This document shows positions 1-8,028 of a stretch of DNA of 64,000 nucleotides, piece after piece (within the stretch, counting starts at the first letter, position 1; each line of letters opens with the position of its first letter). Below the pieces are notes generated by a model. The model was not told the origin of the DNA, did not search any database, and saw nothing but the letters and a program-made list of their open reading frames with translations. Source of the DNA: Paenibacillus alkaliterrae (GTDB lineage: Bacteria; Bacillota; Bacilli; Paenibacillales; Paenibacillaceae); NCBI RefSeq assembly GCF_021532375.1, contig NZ_JAKGAP010000024.1, positions 1 through 64,000 of the forward strand. The letters run 5' to 3'. The translations under genes and the position numbers were made by a program.

Positions 1-63
1 TCAGGTGGAGAACAATCTAGCGATTTGAACTGAATACGATTCCCTTGTCCAAGTTTTATAGAT

Positions 64-1275
64 TTACACAACCCATGCTAAACTGCGAATAGCCAACAAC
101 GTCATTCCTATGTAAATGACAAAAAATATGCCAAACCATACGGACCATGACGGGCTGTTCTCTCCCAAAATAAAAAATGCCACAAAGGCCGCTACAATAA
201 TAGAAGGAAGCAAAGCAAGCGCTGTATAGTATTTGAATCTCGTTAAAATAAAATCAATATCAAACAATTGATTTGAAGTAGATAAATAGAAATAGACGAT
301 TGGAAGTACGAATAGAAAGAGAGCAGTGAATGCAGCAGGTAAAATTTGCCTCTCCCCGAAAATTTGAGGCAGAAGGTTCATCGTTGCGAACGGTGTAAAT
401 GCGACCAGATGCGAAATCAATGTAATAGTAAACAGCGAATGCAATTTGGTGCGCCTATGCTTGATGAATTTGTGAATCAGCTTATAAACGCATACTAAAT
501 TGCCTAAAAGCACAACGCTGCTAAAGGCTATGACAATATAGTTGTACACTTGGATCGAAAATAAATCAGTCCAAATATACAGCAAGCTTACAATTCCTAC
601 AGCGCCGTTAATACCAAATAACGTACCTAAGGCTCTCTTGCTTATAAAAAGAACGTTAAACCGTTGTAAATAGCTGTTCATAAAACTCATGAACAATAAT
701 GGAATAACAGGAAGCACAACATAAATAACCGTATTTCCAACGGGGTCGCTTCGATAGGAAGCGGCAGAGCTGTAATAGCTTATTCCAATAGATATAAAGA
801 ACATGATCAGCATAATAGCAGCTTTATCATTACGGCGCTTCACATACAGAAAACCTGAAAACGCACAAAAAATAACAAGTGAAATGCCTGGGATATACAA
901 CTGAATCAGTAGCTCCCAAACCGAATGATCACCTGTCCACCCTTTAGGAAATGCTATTTCTTGCTTAACGTTGTCTTTATGTAATATTAGAACACGATCA
1001 GCATACTCAATGGAGTTATATTTAATAACATTTTCAAACTCGCTAACCGGATTCCCGTTTACCTCTAGTATCTGATCGCCTACTCGTATTCCCTTAACCT
1101 GCGCTTGTCCTGCAGGCTCTATCGATTTAACGAAATATCTTTCACCGGGCTCCTTGACCAGAATGGCCCCGATCGATGGAATCCTTACAATAACAGCAGT
1201 TAGATAGAAGAGTGACGATAGAAAAACTGCTAGGAAGAGGATAGCAAATATGCGATTAATCAATGTTGGTCTCAT
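64..1275 (-). CDS. comP: ComP-like membrane sensor with PDZ domain, lacking the kinase domain
   Basis: Probable ComX receptor, as the third gene of a comQ-comX-comP locus. The protein is about 403 residues from the ATG at 1275, which follows GGAGG and GAGGG. An upstream in-frame GTG at 1317 overlaps comX and is less likely. It has an N-terminal membrane helix, an extracellular PDZ-like segment (roughly residues 45-100, with a GIRVGDQILEVNG core), then about seven to eight membrane helices. This matches the sensor half of ComP-type kinases. Family members are normally about 750-800 residues with a C-terminal histidine kinase. This one stops at 64 directly after the last helix, and the remaining 63 bases show no kinase linker in any minus-strand frame. 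It is therefore a truncated or disrupted comP, or an unusual kinase-less receptor. The ComP assignment rests on family resemblance and on its neighbours. Confidence 0.65.
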   Translation of the reverse strand: MRPTLINRIFAILFLAVFLSSLFYLTAVIVRIPSIGAILVKEPGERYFVKSIEPAGQAQVKGIRVGDQILEVNGNPVSEFENVIKYNSIEYADRVLILHKDNVKQEIAFPKGWTGDHSVWELLIQLYIPGISLVIFCAFSGFLYVKRRNDKAAIMLIMFFISIGISYYSSAASYRSDPVGNTVIYVVLPVIPLLFMSFMNSYLQRFNVLFISKRALGTLFGINGAVGIVSLLYIWTDLFSIQVYNYIVIAFSSVVLLGNLVCVYKLIHKFIKHRRTKLHSLFTITLISHLVAFTPFATMNLLPQIFGERQILPAAFTALFLFVLPIVYFYLSTSNQLFDIDFILTRFKYYTALALLPSIIVAAFVAFFILGENSPSWSVWFGIFFVIYIGMTLLAIRSLAWVV

Positions 1276-1307
1276 GCTGCCCTCTTCCCTCCGATATGAT
1301 ATAAATC

Positions 1308-1478
1308 CTAGCCCCACATGTATGCGTATCCGCTGTTCTTTTCTTTTTTGTTGTTTAGCTCGCCAAGAAGAGCTTTTTGCTCCGCTGCAGAAACACCTGC
1401 TAATTGCAGTTGTCCACCCATAGCCATAGACATTTTTTCAGTACTGTTTACCAACTGGCGAATCGTTTCTTTCAACAT
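1308..1478 (-). CDS. comX: ComX-type prenylated peptide pheromone precursor
   Basis: A 56-codon gene, starting at ATG 1478 behind GGAGGAG (about 1483-1489). The product has an amphipathic leader and a short C-terminal tail, GYAYMWG, with one Trp at residue 55 next to the last residue. ComX precursors are about 55-75 residues. ComQ attaches an isoprenoid to a Trp near the C-terminus, and cleavage releases a 5-10 residue pheromone. The gene sits exactly where comX belongs, between comQ (same strand, 128 bp upstream) and the comP-like sensor (33 bp downstream). What is seen is the size, the Trp position and the context. That it is prenylated is inferred. ComX sequences diverge fast, so weak similarity to known ComX would be expected. 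Confidence 0.75.
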   Translation of the reverse strand: MLKETIRQLVNSTEKMSMAMGGQLQLAGVSAAEQKALLGELNNKKEKNSGYAYMWG

Positions 1479-1506
1479 TTAAAACTCCTCCGTTTCTTAG
1501 CTAAAA

Positions 1507-1533
1507 TAGTAGAAATTACTTCCTTTTCTACTA
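1507..1533. promoter_or_regulatory. Inverted repeat upstream of comX
   Basis: A perfect 9-bp inverted repeat (TAGTAGAAA, 9-nt loop, TTTCTACTA) lies about 20 bp before the comX ribosome-binding site. On the minus strand a TATAGT hexamer overlaps its start, with a weak TTATTG 16 bp further up. It could be an operator on an internal comX promoter or an RNA hairpin controlling comX relative to comQ. No function is established. Confidence 0.3.
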
Positions 1534-1606
1534 TAACAGGAAACGGATCGACAATAAACGCAAAAGTGATTCGTATTTACCGAAAGACCTTTTGCGTGGT
1601 TTTATA

Positions 1607-2536
1607 TTATGCAATTTCTTGGTTTAATATTTGCAAAAAACTCGTTTTCCAAGGACTTGCTTCCTGTAAAGAATCTAATAATTCGACAAACCGATTATAG
1701 TGCATTCGGCTCATTACGGATCCGTACAAGATCGTCCCTGTCCGTTCACATGTCTCCGCGAAGCGTTCGCGGTTTGATTCTATGTCTTCAATTGATAGAC
1801 GGCCTTCGAAATAGTCGAGAATCCACCTATCGCCTTCGGCAAGGCTCTCTAGCAAATACATCGTAAGCAATGTATGCTTTCGCTGTAAAAAATCGCTTTT
1901 TTCGTCCCAGCGCAGCAAATCGCGAAGATCGTTTCTTAGCTGGGCGGCAGTTCCGATCTCTGCTGCGTAATCAGCTACAATGCTTTGCTGCGGCTGACCC
2001 GCAAGAATAACGCCAGTCATACAGGCGAACGTCAACAGCGCTGATGATTTCTGCTTGACCACCTCTAGATAGGATTGCTCGTCCATCGCAAAATTCATGA
2101 TATCGAGCATTTGCCCATTCGCCGCCTGAAGCAGCTGGGTGTTCATCATTTCTGCAAGCGCTATACGGACTTTATTATCGGTGGTGCATTCCATCATAGC
2201 CTGTTGCGACAGCATTAGTAACGATGATGCCACATGAATGGCTGCAGATTGCGGCACCTGCATCCATGGCTTGGCCGGGGCATCCTGATCCTGCAGATCG
2301 TCCAAAATGTCGGATGCCAAAATAAATAGTTCGACAGCAGCTGCAGCAGCATAAACTTCATCCCCGCTGCCGCCGAACATTTTGTAATGAATGACGGTAA
2401 GCTGTCCAAACTTTATGGACTCCCGCAGCTTATCATCAATAAACATCCCGGTAAAACGCGCAAGCGGTTCTGCTGTAAACCAGCGTGAAACCTGCTCGCG
2501 CATTTTTTGACCTATTAGTGGATTACATTTGTTCAC
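1607..2536 (-). CDS. comQ: ComQ-type isoprenyl transferase
   Basis: A 309-residue all-helical polyprenyl-synthase-fold enzyme expected to prenylate and help process the ComX precursor encoded next to it. The first Asp-rich motif is visible as DDLQD (residues 79-83), and a second Asp-containing segment follows LRNDLRD near residue 200. Its length fits ComQ (about 300) and is shorter on average than true polyprenyl diphosphate synthases. The GTG start at 2536 is preceded by GGAGG at a good distance. It is first in the comQXP order, and a TATACT -10-like element lies at 2570-2575. An ordinary prenyl diphosphate synthase is the alternative, but the short comX directly downstream makes ComQ the better call. 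Confidence 0.8.
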   Translation of the reverse strand: MNKCNPLIGQKMREQVSRWFTAEPLARFTGMFIDDKLRESIKFGQLTVIHYKMFGGSGDEVYAAAAAVELFILASDILDDLQDQDAPAKPWMQVPQSAAIHVASSLLMLSQQAMMECTTDNKVRIALAEMMNTQLLQAANGQMLDIMNFAMDEQSYLEVVKQKSSALLTFACMTGVILAGQPQQSIVADYAAEIGTAAQLRNDLRDLLRWDEKSDFLQRKHTLLTMYLLESLAEGDRWILDYFEGRLSIEDIESNRERFAETCERTGTILYGSVMSRMHYNRFVELLDSLQEASPWKTSFLQILNQEIA

Positions 2537-2740
2537 GATTCATCCTCCGAATTACCAGCATTACTTTTTAGTATACTATGATTCGATTAAGGATACATAA
2601 TACCACTGCATTCGCTTATGTTTTTGTGCTTAATCATCTCTTTCTTATCGTTCTCCTTATTCTCCCCCTCGCTCATTTGATTCATTAAAAGTGCAATCAT
2701 CTCCATTCGTTTCTCTATTATTTTGCTGCGATTGTCTGAC

Positions 2741-3490
2741 TTAATCCCTATACGCTAACACTCCCTTAACATCCATCGCATATTGCATATAGACAGCTTC
2801 CATCGTCATACCGCCTCCAGGCAGCTCTGAAATGAGCGTTAATGGTTTACCGCAAATGACAAGTTCTCCTTTGCGCAGTACGCCGATTCGATCACAATTG
2901 CGCTGAACCTCCTCCATATCATGGGAGGCTATCACTATCGTTTTCCCTTGTTGTTTTAATTGCCGCAACAGAGCCCAGTAATCTTTTTTGGCTTGGGGAT
3001 CGAGGCCTGTGGTCGGTTCGTCGAGAATAATAATTTTAGGATCATTCACAAGCGCGATCGCAAGCGCTGTGCGCTGTCTCCAGCCGCCGGATAACCGTTT
3101 TACTACTTTATTTGCATAAGGAGCGAGCCCAAACTGATCAATAATACACTCTAAATCGCTTTTACGTTTATAGAAGGCTTGAAACAGCTCCATTGCCTCG
3201 CGAACGTTCATTTTGTCGATCAAGGATGTGCTTTGAAGATGGATGCCTATATCTTCCTTCAAGCTGTCTGTTTCGAGCAGCGTATCATGTCCTAACACTT
3301 TAATGTTGCCGATATCCGGCATGCGAAGACCCATTAACATTTCGAGTAATGTTGTTTTCCCAGCTGCATTCGTACCGATGATGCCGAAAATTTCTCCTTC
3401 CTTTACTTGAAAGGATACTTGATCGATTGCTTTATTCGCACCATAATACTTGCTGATCGAGCTTACCTGAATGATCGTTTGCTTATCCAT
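2741..3490 (-). CDS. ABC-2 type transporter ATP-binding protein, no adjacent permease
   Basis: Cytoplasmic ATPase subunit of an ABC exporter, about 249 residues. Walker A is GTNAAGKTT (fits GxxxxGKT, though most relatives have NGAGKTT). The signature is LSGGWRQR, Walker B is IIILDEPTTGLDP, and the switch His is in ASHDME. The ATG at 3490 (GGAGG 11 nt upstream) is preferred over the ATG six codons earlier, which lies inside the ribosome-binding site. Drug- and peptide-exporter ATPases of this type normally pair with a membrane permease encoded alongside. Here comQ lies downstream and the DnaA-box region upstream, so the partner is encoded elsewhere or has been lost. A role in exporting the ComX pheromone is possible from position alone and is not supported otherwise. 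Confidence 0.85.
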   Translation of the reverse strand: MDKQTIIQVSSISKYYGANKAIDQVSFQVKEGEIFGIIGTNAAGKTTLLEMLMGLRMPDIGNIKVLGHDTLLETDSLKEDIGIHLQSTSLIDKMNVREAMELFQAFYKRKSDLECIIDQFGLAPYANKVVKRLSGGWRQRTALAIALVNDPKIIILDEPTTGLDPQAKKDYWALLRQLKQQGKTIVIASHDMEEVQRNCDRIGVLRKGELVICGKPLTLISELPGGGMTMEAVYMQYAMDVKGVLAYRD

Positions 3491-3627
3491 TCCTTGGTAT
3501 ACCTCCATTCACACTTGAATGTCGCTTGAGCAAATCGTCTAACGGTGAGATTTATGCTATTGGTATGCGCCATGTTTTTACGATAACGCAAACCGGTTCG
3601 TTTTTCACCGAAAATCTCATTTGTAAT

Positions 3628-3648
3628 TCACGCAATTTTTTTGCGTGA
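3628..3648. repeat. Short perfect inverted repeat
   Basis: TCACGCAA, five T, TTGCGTGA lies in the gene-free stretch between the ABC ATPase start and leuA. Its position about 140 bp upstream of the ATPase start allows an operator or a small hairpin. No protein is assigned. Confidence 0.3.
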
Positions 3649-3712
3649 CCGCAACTGGAGCGCAAAATAGAAGCATAGCATTCCGGATAAGCATCCGCTG
3701 AAACAAAAACCT

Positions 3713-3991
3713 TTATCCACAAATATACACAGAGATATCCACATATCTGTATAAATTGTTAGTTAATTCTGTCGATGGAATCGGGAAAAATAAGCGGTAA
3801 TTTCGCGGTTTTCGTCGATTCCTAGGTCCTTAATCATACAAAAGGAGATTTTATCCCCATAACAAACATTATCCACAGCTTTCTAATGAAAAAAGTATCC
3901 CCTTTTTGCTGACATTGTTGAGGTTACGTAAACCCAGTAATATCGTACCTTTTTCCTATTTATCCACAATTCCGCTTGGTATTGTGGATAA
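3713..3991. promoter_or_regulatory. Cluster of DnaA boxes
   Basis: Four perfect copies of the DnaA box TTATCCACA occur here: 3713-3721 (+), 3869-3877 (+), 3960-3968 (+) and 3983-3991 (-). Near-matches lie at 3735-3743 and 3851-3859 (TTATCCCCA). The paired spacings are 18-23 bp, about two helical turns. The 520-bp gap between leuA and the ABC ATPase holds no convincing gene. No dnaA, dnaN or gidB is nearby, so this is not oriC. It resembles the DnaA-box clusters known outside oriC in Bacillus subtilis, which influence initiation or local transcription. The repeats are directly visible; the role is inferred. Confidence 0.7.
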
Positions 3992-4027
3992 CTTTGTGCA
4001 CAACACTAATTTTGGTAAAATAAAAGG

Positions 4028-5575
4028 TTAATTTCTAACCGCAAGTCTGCTGCCTGTTGTCATTACCGCTTGATTGCAGGCCGCTACATATGCCTGTGCC
4101 GCTGCGAGCACAATGTCATTGTGGACAGAGGTGCCGCGGAAGCGCTGCTGTTCATGCACGATACTGACTACCGCTTCCCCATGCGCGTCCTCGCCTGTGG
4201 ATAAGGAATGCAGCTCCAGATCCTCGAACACGGCAGCAACCGGAATGGCTTGCTGGATCGCATGGATGACGGCTTCGATCGGGCCGGCTCCCATCGCGAT
4301 ATAGGACTGCTCAGTCCCAAAATCGTTTTCACGAATCGTGACGTTTGCCGTACGGGACCGCTGTGTACCCGCATGAACATGCAGATCAACAAGGACGTAA
4401 GGGTCCGGCTGCGTTTGCGTCAGCTCACCGGCAATTCGGATCAGTTCGTTGTCTGTGACCATTTTTTGCGCGTCGGCCGTTTCCTTAAATTTGTTATACA
4501 CATCCTCCATCTGTGTCTCAGTTACTTCGATGCCGTATTCCGAAAGTCGATGCTTAATCGCATGGCGGCCGGAATGTTTACCCAGTATAATCATGCTGCG
4601 CGAAATGCCCATCGCTTCCGGATCCATAATTTCGTAGGTATTGCGGTTTTTCAGCAATCCGTCCTGGTGAATGCCCGATTCATGCTGAAACGCATTGCGT
4701 CCGACAATCGGCTTATTGTATGCGATCGGGAAATGCATCGCTCGACTGACCATACGAGAGGTTTCATAGATTTCGCCGATCTGTATATTCGTCTGAGCCT
4801 GCATCGCATCTTTGCGTGTTTCAATAGCCATAACCAGCTCTTCTAAGGAGCAATTGCCAGCTCTCTCACCGATCCCGTTAACTGTAACTTCGATTTGCGT
4901 CGCTCCGGCATGAACGGCCGCCAGACTGTTCGCTACCGCCAGCCCCAGATCATTATGACAATGCGCGCTGTATCTAACCGTTTCTCCGCCTCTTGCTTGC
5001 TTACGCACGACACGGAACAGCTCGCCCATTTCATCAGGCATCGCGTAGCCAAGCGTATCGGGAAGGTTAATGATCGTGGCTCCCTCGGCTATAACGGCTT
5101 CGACCAGCTGAATGACGAAATCTCTCCCCGATCTTGTGGAGTCCATAGCGGAAAACTCGATTTCATCCACAAATTGTTTACCGTATGCGACCATATCGCG
5201 GGCAATCTTAACGACCTCGTCACGCGATTTGCGCAATTGATGATTCAGATGAATATCCGAGGAGGAGATAAAGAGATGAAGCCGTCTGCGGGCTGCATCC
5301 TGTGTTGCTTTCACCGCCGCATCGATATCAGCCTTCACGGCGCGGGCGAAGCCTGCAATTTCAACATGCTGAAGCTCGCGCGAAATTTGCTGAACCGCTG
5401 CGAATTCACCGGGACTCGATACCGGGAAGCCAGGCTCGATCACATCGATACCCAGTTTTCCAAGCTGCCTTGCAATGATGATTTTACGCTCCGGATCAAG
5501 CGAAGCTCCCGGCGATTGCTCGCCATCTCTTAATGTCGTATCGAATATTTGAATTTTTTTCATTTCGTTTGTCAT
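4028..5575 (-). CDS. leuA: 2-isopropylmalate synthase
   Basis: Condenses acetyl-CoA with 2-oxoisovalerate, the first committed step of leucine synthesis, in the cytoplasm. The protein is 515 residues from ATG 5575, preceded by GGAGG. A longer reading to 5704 would run into the T-box terminator and is rejected. The HMGL-like TIM barrel carries DTTLRDGEQSPG (residues about 12-23) and the metal-binding HCHNDLG. A C-terminal LeuA allosteric domain for leucine feedback follows. It stands alone: leuB, leuC and leuD do not follow, and downstream is the DnaA-box region. Expression is controlled by the two upstream leucine T-boxes. Confidence 0.95.
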   Translation of the reverse strand: MTNEMKKIQIFDTTLRDGEQSPGASLDPERKIIIARQLGKLGIDVIEPGFPVSSPGEFAAVQQISRELQHVEIAGFARAVKADIDAAVKATQDAARRRLHLFISSSDIHLNHQLRKSRDEVVKIARDMVAYGKQFVDEIEFSAMDSTRSGRDFVIQLVEAVIAEGATIINLPDTLGYAMPDEMGELFRVVRKQARGGETVRYSAHCHNDLGLAVANSLAAVHAGATQIEVTVNGIGERAGNCSLEELVMAIETRKDAMQAQTNIQIGEIYETSRMVSRAMHFPIAYNKPIVGRNAFQHESGIHQDGLLKNRNTYEIMDPEAMGISRSMIILGKHSGRHAIKHRLSEYGIEVTETQMEDVYNKFKETADAQKMVTDNELIRIAGELTQTQPDPYVLVDLHVHAGTQRSRTANVTIRENDFGTEQSYIAMGAGPIEAVIHAIQQAIPVAAVFEDLELHSLSTGEDAHGEAVVSIVHEQQRFRGTSVHNDIVLAAAQAYVAACNQAVMTTGSRLAVRN

Positions 5576-5603
5576 TGTCGAAACCTCCAGTAATGGTTTT
5601 GGG

Positions 5604-5646
5604 TACAAAAAAAAGCGCGTCGTCTCCTTGTAAGAGACGACGCGCC
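5604..5646 (-). terminator. Intrinsic terminator of the leuA-proximal T-box
   Basis: A stem of about 14 bp (GCGCGTCGTCTCTT and its complement) with a very short loop is followed by eight T on the minus strand. It ends 29 bp before the leuA start and competes with the T-box antiterminator. Confidence 0.9.
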
Positions 5647-5995
5647 TTGGGCTGCCGTGGTACCACTCTAATTGACCGGACCCTGATGCAGAAGCGGACA
5701 GCAACTACCTTCGCAGAAGGCAGCCGCACCGCTTGCCGCGGGTCCGAACCCGCTTGAAAGCCCGATGACGGCGGCTAGCCGTAACGATGTACGCTCGGCC
5801 GCCTGCCGGCAAACCGTTTCCATCATTCCGCTCCCAGGCGAGATTCAAACCTCAGCTTCGACTGCGTTGCACCGTCCCGCAGCTCTCTGTACGCTTTCGA
5901 GCCATTCGCCTGCCAATCGGCAAGAACCACTCGAAATACGCTTTGCCAGCTTCCTGTTCTACTGCTCCTGATCATAGCGTTTTCACTCTATGTTG
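5604..5995 (-). promoter_or_regulatory. Leucine T-box leader, second of two (leuA-proximal)
   Basis: A tRNA-sensing leader in front of leuA. Reading the minus strand, Stem I starts near 5975 with an AGTA-containing bulge. The conserved AGAGAGCTGCGGG, GGTGCAACGCAGTC segment follows. The specifier region GAATCTCGCCTGGGAGC has CUC (Leu) in the position aligned between the two leaders. The T-box sequence GAGTGGTACCACGG follows, and its TGGT would pair with the acceptor end of tRNA-Leu (discriminator A). Then comes the terminator. Uncharged tRNA-Leu is expected to permit readthrough into leuA. The specifier reading comes from alignment and was not folded computationally. Confidence 0.9.
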
Positions 5996-5999
5996 TTGA

Positions 6000-6043
6000 C
6001 AACAAGAAAAGCCTGTCGTCTCTTTATTCAAGAGACGACAGGC
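6000..6043 (-). terminator. Intrinsic terminator of the promoter-proximal T-box
   Basis: A 14-bp perfect stem (6011-6024 with 6030-6043) and a 5-nt loop are followed on the minus strand by TTTTCTTGTT. Transcription must pass this point before reaching the second T-box. Confidence 0.9.
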
Positions 6044-6403
6044 TATAAAAGACCCGCGCGGTACCACCCTTGTTGACACCCTATACGTTCGCAAACGAGC
6101 AGGGACGCCCACCTTAAGCATCTGGCCAACTCCGGATGTTAGCTCACATGCACCCTCTTACGGGGGTTAACCGTAACAATGTACGGCTTCGGTACTTCGT
6201 CCTTCGACGATTCTCCCGCTGCTTCCACTGTTCCGCTCCCAGGTGAGTTTCAAGCTTCCTTCGACTGCGTTGCACCGACCCGCAGCTCTCTGTACCGCAA
6301 GCATGCCTGGATGATACGACCCGTGGCGATGCTGCCGGCAATCCCGGATAATCTCTACTATTCCTGTTCCTTGCGTTTGTCACGTATGAAGTTTGAAGTA
6401 TTG
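6000..6403 (-). promoter_or_regulatory. Leucine T-box leader, first of two (promoter-proximal)
   Basis: A second complete T-box immediately upstream of the first and on the same transcript. It shows the AGTA bulge (TAGTAGAG), AGAGAGCTGCGGG, GGTGCAACGCAGTC, and specifier region GAAACTCACCTGGGAGC with CUC (Leu). The canonical AGGGTGGTACCGCG antiterminator and its own terminator follow. Stem I segments of the two leaders are nearly identical, pointing to duplication. Two in series should make leuA depend on two independent tRNA-Leu sensing events, giving tighter and steeper control. Confidence 0.9.
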
Positions 6404-6409
6404 TTGCTT

Positions 6410-6438
6410 ATTATATGCGTTAGTAAATAGTCTGTCAA
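6410..6438 (-). promoter_or_regulatory. Consensus sigma-A promoter of the leuA leader
   Basis: TTGACA (6433-6438) and TATAAT (6410-6415) are separated by exactly 17 bp on the minus strand. Transcription should start near 6403, giving a leader of about 830 nt ahead of leuA. The promoter lies between the tsaD stop and the first T-box, so leuA is its own transcription unit. Confidence 0.88.
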
Positions 6439-6478
6439 TTCAATTGGGAATCTTTTTTTGCGAAAGCACAGACAGTCG

Positions 6479-7543
6479 TTAATAGCTAACCGACCATTGC
6501 TCCAATGACAAGCCGGGATCTCCCTTTAGATCGAGGTCGCTGAATTGCTTGCGTTTTAGCTTCAAATGCGCCGCTGCTCCAATCATGGCGGCATTATCCG
6601 TACACAGCGAATTCGGCGGAATGAGCAGCGAAACTTCTGCGGATGCGCAGTGATCCGTTAACGCTGCCCGTAAGCCGCGATTCGCTGCAACGCCGCCGCA
6701 TAGGAGAAGCTGCTTCACCCCATATTGGCGAACCGCGCGCAGCGACTTCGTTACCAGCACCTCGGTAACCGACTCCTGGAAGCCGCGTGCCAATGCAGCT
6801 TCGTTAAGCTCCAGCCTCTTCATTCTCGTCTGGTTAATAACGGCCAGCACGGCTGATTTCAATCCGCTGAAGCTAAAATCAAAGCTGTCCGCTTCCAGCC
6901 ACGCCCGCGGCAAAGAGATTGCTTCCTCCGCCTCTGCCGCAAGCTTATCGATATGCGGCCCGCCAGGGTACGGCAAGCGGAGCGCACGCGCCACTTTGTC
7001 ATACGCTTCCCCTACGGCATCGTCCCTCGTACGGCCGATTATTTGAAATACGCCTTCGCGTTCAAGCAGCACTAATTCCGTATGGCCGCCGGATACGACA
7101 AGCGCCAGGCTTGGATATACGATGTCATGCACGAGCTCATTGGCATAAATATGTCCGGCTATATGATGCGTTCCGATTAAAGGAATTTCGAGCGCCATTG
7201 CCATGCTTTTGGCGGCAACAATCCCGACAAGCAAGGCACCTACAAGGCCGGGACCCTGAGTAACGGCAATCGCGGAAATATCCTTTAAGGCCAGCCCTGA
7301 CTCCTTAACGGCTTGCTCGATAATGAGTGTGATAGATTCCACATGCTTGCGTGAAGCTATTTCCGGCACTACGCCGCCAAAGCGCTCATGAATCTCGATC
7401 TGGCTCGAGACTACATTCGATAAAATTTCTTTTCCTCCGCGAATGACGGCCGCAGACGTTTCGTCGCAGCTTGTTTCGATCGCTAAAATAACAGCATTCG
7501 AAAACTCGCAGCTTGCTGTATTTTCTAAATGACCCACGCTCAT
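6479..7543 (-). CDS. tsaD: tRNA N6-threonylcarbamoyladenosine transferase subunit TsaD
   Basis: Catalytic subunit that transfers the threonylcarbamoyl group to A37 of ANN-decoding tRNAs, in complex with TsaB and TsaE. 354 residues, normal for the family. It has the ASKHA fold: an N-terminal AIETSCDET motif, metal-binding HHIAGH (HxxxH), VSGGHTEL, the FSFSGLKSA segment and a [11 protein letters not shown] nucleotide motif. The first ten or so residues before the fold look like a short extension. ATG 7543 overlaps the rimI stop by 4 bp (ATGA), indicating translational coupling. It is last in the thiL-tsaE-tsaB-rimI-tsaD operon. Confidence 0.96.
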   Translation of the reverse strand: MSVGHLENTASCEFSNAVILAIETSCDETSAAVIRGGKEILSNVVSSQIEIHERFGGVVPEIASRKHVESITLIIEQAVKESGLALKDISAIAVTQGPGLVGALLVGIVAAKSMAMALEIPLIGTHHIAGHIYANELVHDIVYPSLALVVSGGHTELVLLEREGVFQIIGRTRDDAVGEAYDKVARALRLPYPGGPHIDKLAAEAEEAISLPRAWLEADSFDFSFSGLKSAVLAVINQTRMKRLELNEAALARGFQESVTEVLVTKSLRAVRQYGVKQLLLCGGVAANRGLRAALTDHCASAEVSLLIPPNSLCTDNAAMIGAAAHLKLKRKQFSDLDLKGDPGLSLEQWSVSY

Positions 7544-8028
7544 TGCTCCCCTGCCTTCAACTGCTCACGATCAAGCTCCGCCCACATAATAAGCGCATCC
7601 TCGTTGTTATCCGAATAGTACCGCGGTCGTATGCCCGATGGCTCAAACCCATGCTTGCGGTAAAGCCGCTGGGCAACCTCGTTCGACATCCGAACCTCCA
7701 GCGTCATTTTTTCCGAACCGAAAAATATCGCCGTCCGTTGCAGCTCCAGCAGCAGTCGGTTGCCTAGTCCACGTCCGCGATAATCCGATCGTATCGCAAT
7801 ATTCGTCACATGCGCTTCATCCATAATGACCCACATGCCGCCGTAGCCGATAATTTCCCCTTCGTATTCCATAACCATATACCGCGCAAAAAGATTGTTC
7901 ATCAACTCGTTAGTGAACGCTTCAACAGTCCAGGGACTTGTAAATGCCTCCTGCTCGATCGCGATAATCTCTGGAATGTCGGCCAAGGACATCGCGCGGT
8001 AAACCAATTTATTCACGTCTATTTTCAT
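7540..8028 (-). CDS. rimI: Ribosomal-protein-alanine N-acetyltransferase
   Basis: GNAT-fold enzyme, 162 residues, predicted to acetylate the N-terminus of ribosomal protein S18. The acetyl-CoA binding loop is seen as [10 protein letters not shown], with the typical RxxNxxA-like [13 protein letters not shown]-terminal strand region. In Firmicutes rimI sits between tsaB and tsaD, as here, with 4-bp ATGA overlaps on both sides. Another N-terminal acetyltransferase target is possible, but position makes RimI the standard call. Confidence 0.92.
   Translation of the reverse strand: MKIDVNKLVYRAMSLADIPEIIAIEQEAFTSPWTVEAFTNELMNNLFARYMVMEYEGEIIGYGGMWVIMDEAHVTNIAIRSDYRGRGLGNRLLLELQRTAIFFGSEKMTLEVRMSNEVAQRLYRKHGFEPSGIRPRYYSDNNEDALIMWAELDREQLKAGEQ

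Noticed and set aside
2587-2706. 39-codon frame between comQ and the ABC ATPase, minus strand
   Set aside because: The product is Glu/Lys-rich and plausible, but there is no good ribosome-binding site and no known relative. It is left out for lack of support.
3628-4027. The DnaA-box region as a replication origin
   Set aside because: None of dnaA, dnaN, rpmH or gidB is nearby, and there is no clear AT-rich unwinding element beside the boxes. A secondary cluster is the safer reading.
4208-5533. Two plus-strand frames of 212 codons opposite leuA
   Set aside because: They are antisense to a certain gene, with no domain and no initiation signals.
5576-5704. N-terminal extension of leuA
   Set aside because: It would translate the T-box antiterminator and terminator. 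ATG 5575 has its own GGAGG and begins the normal LeuA sequence.
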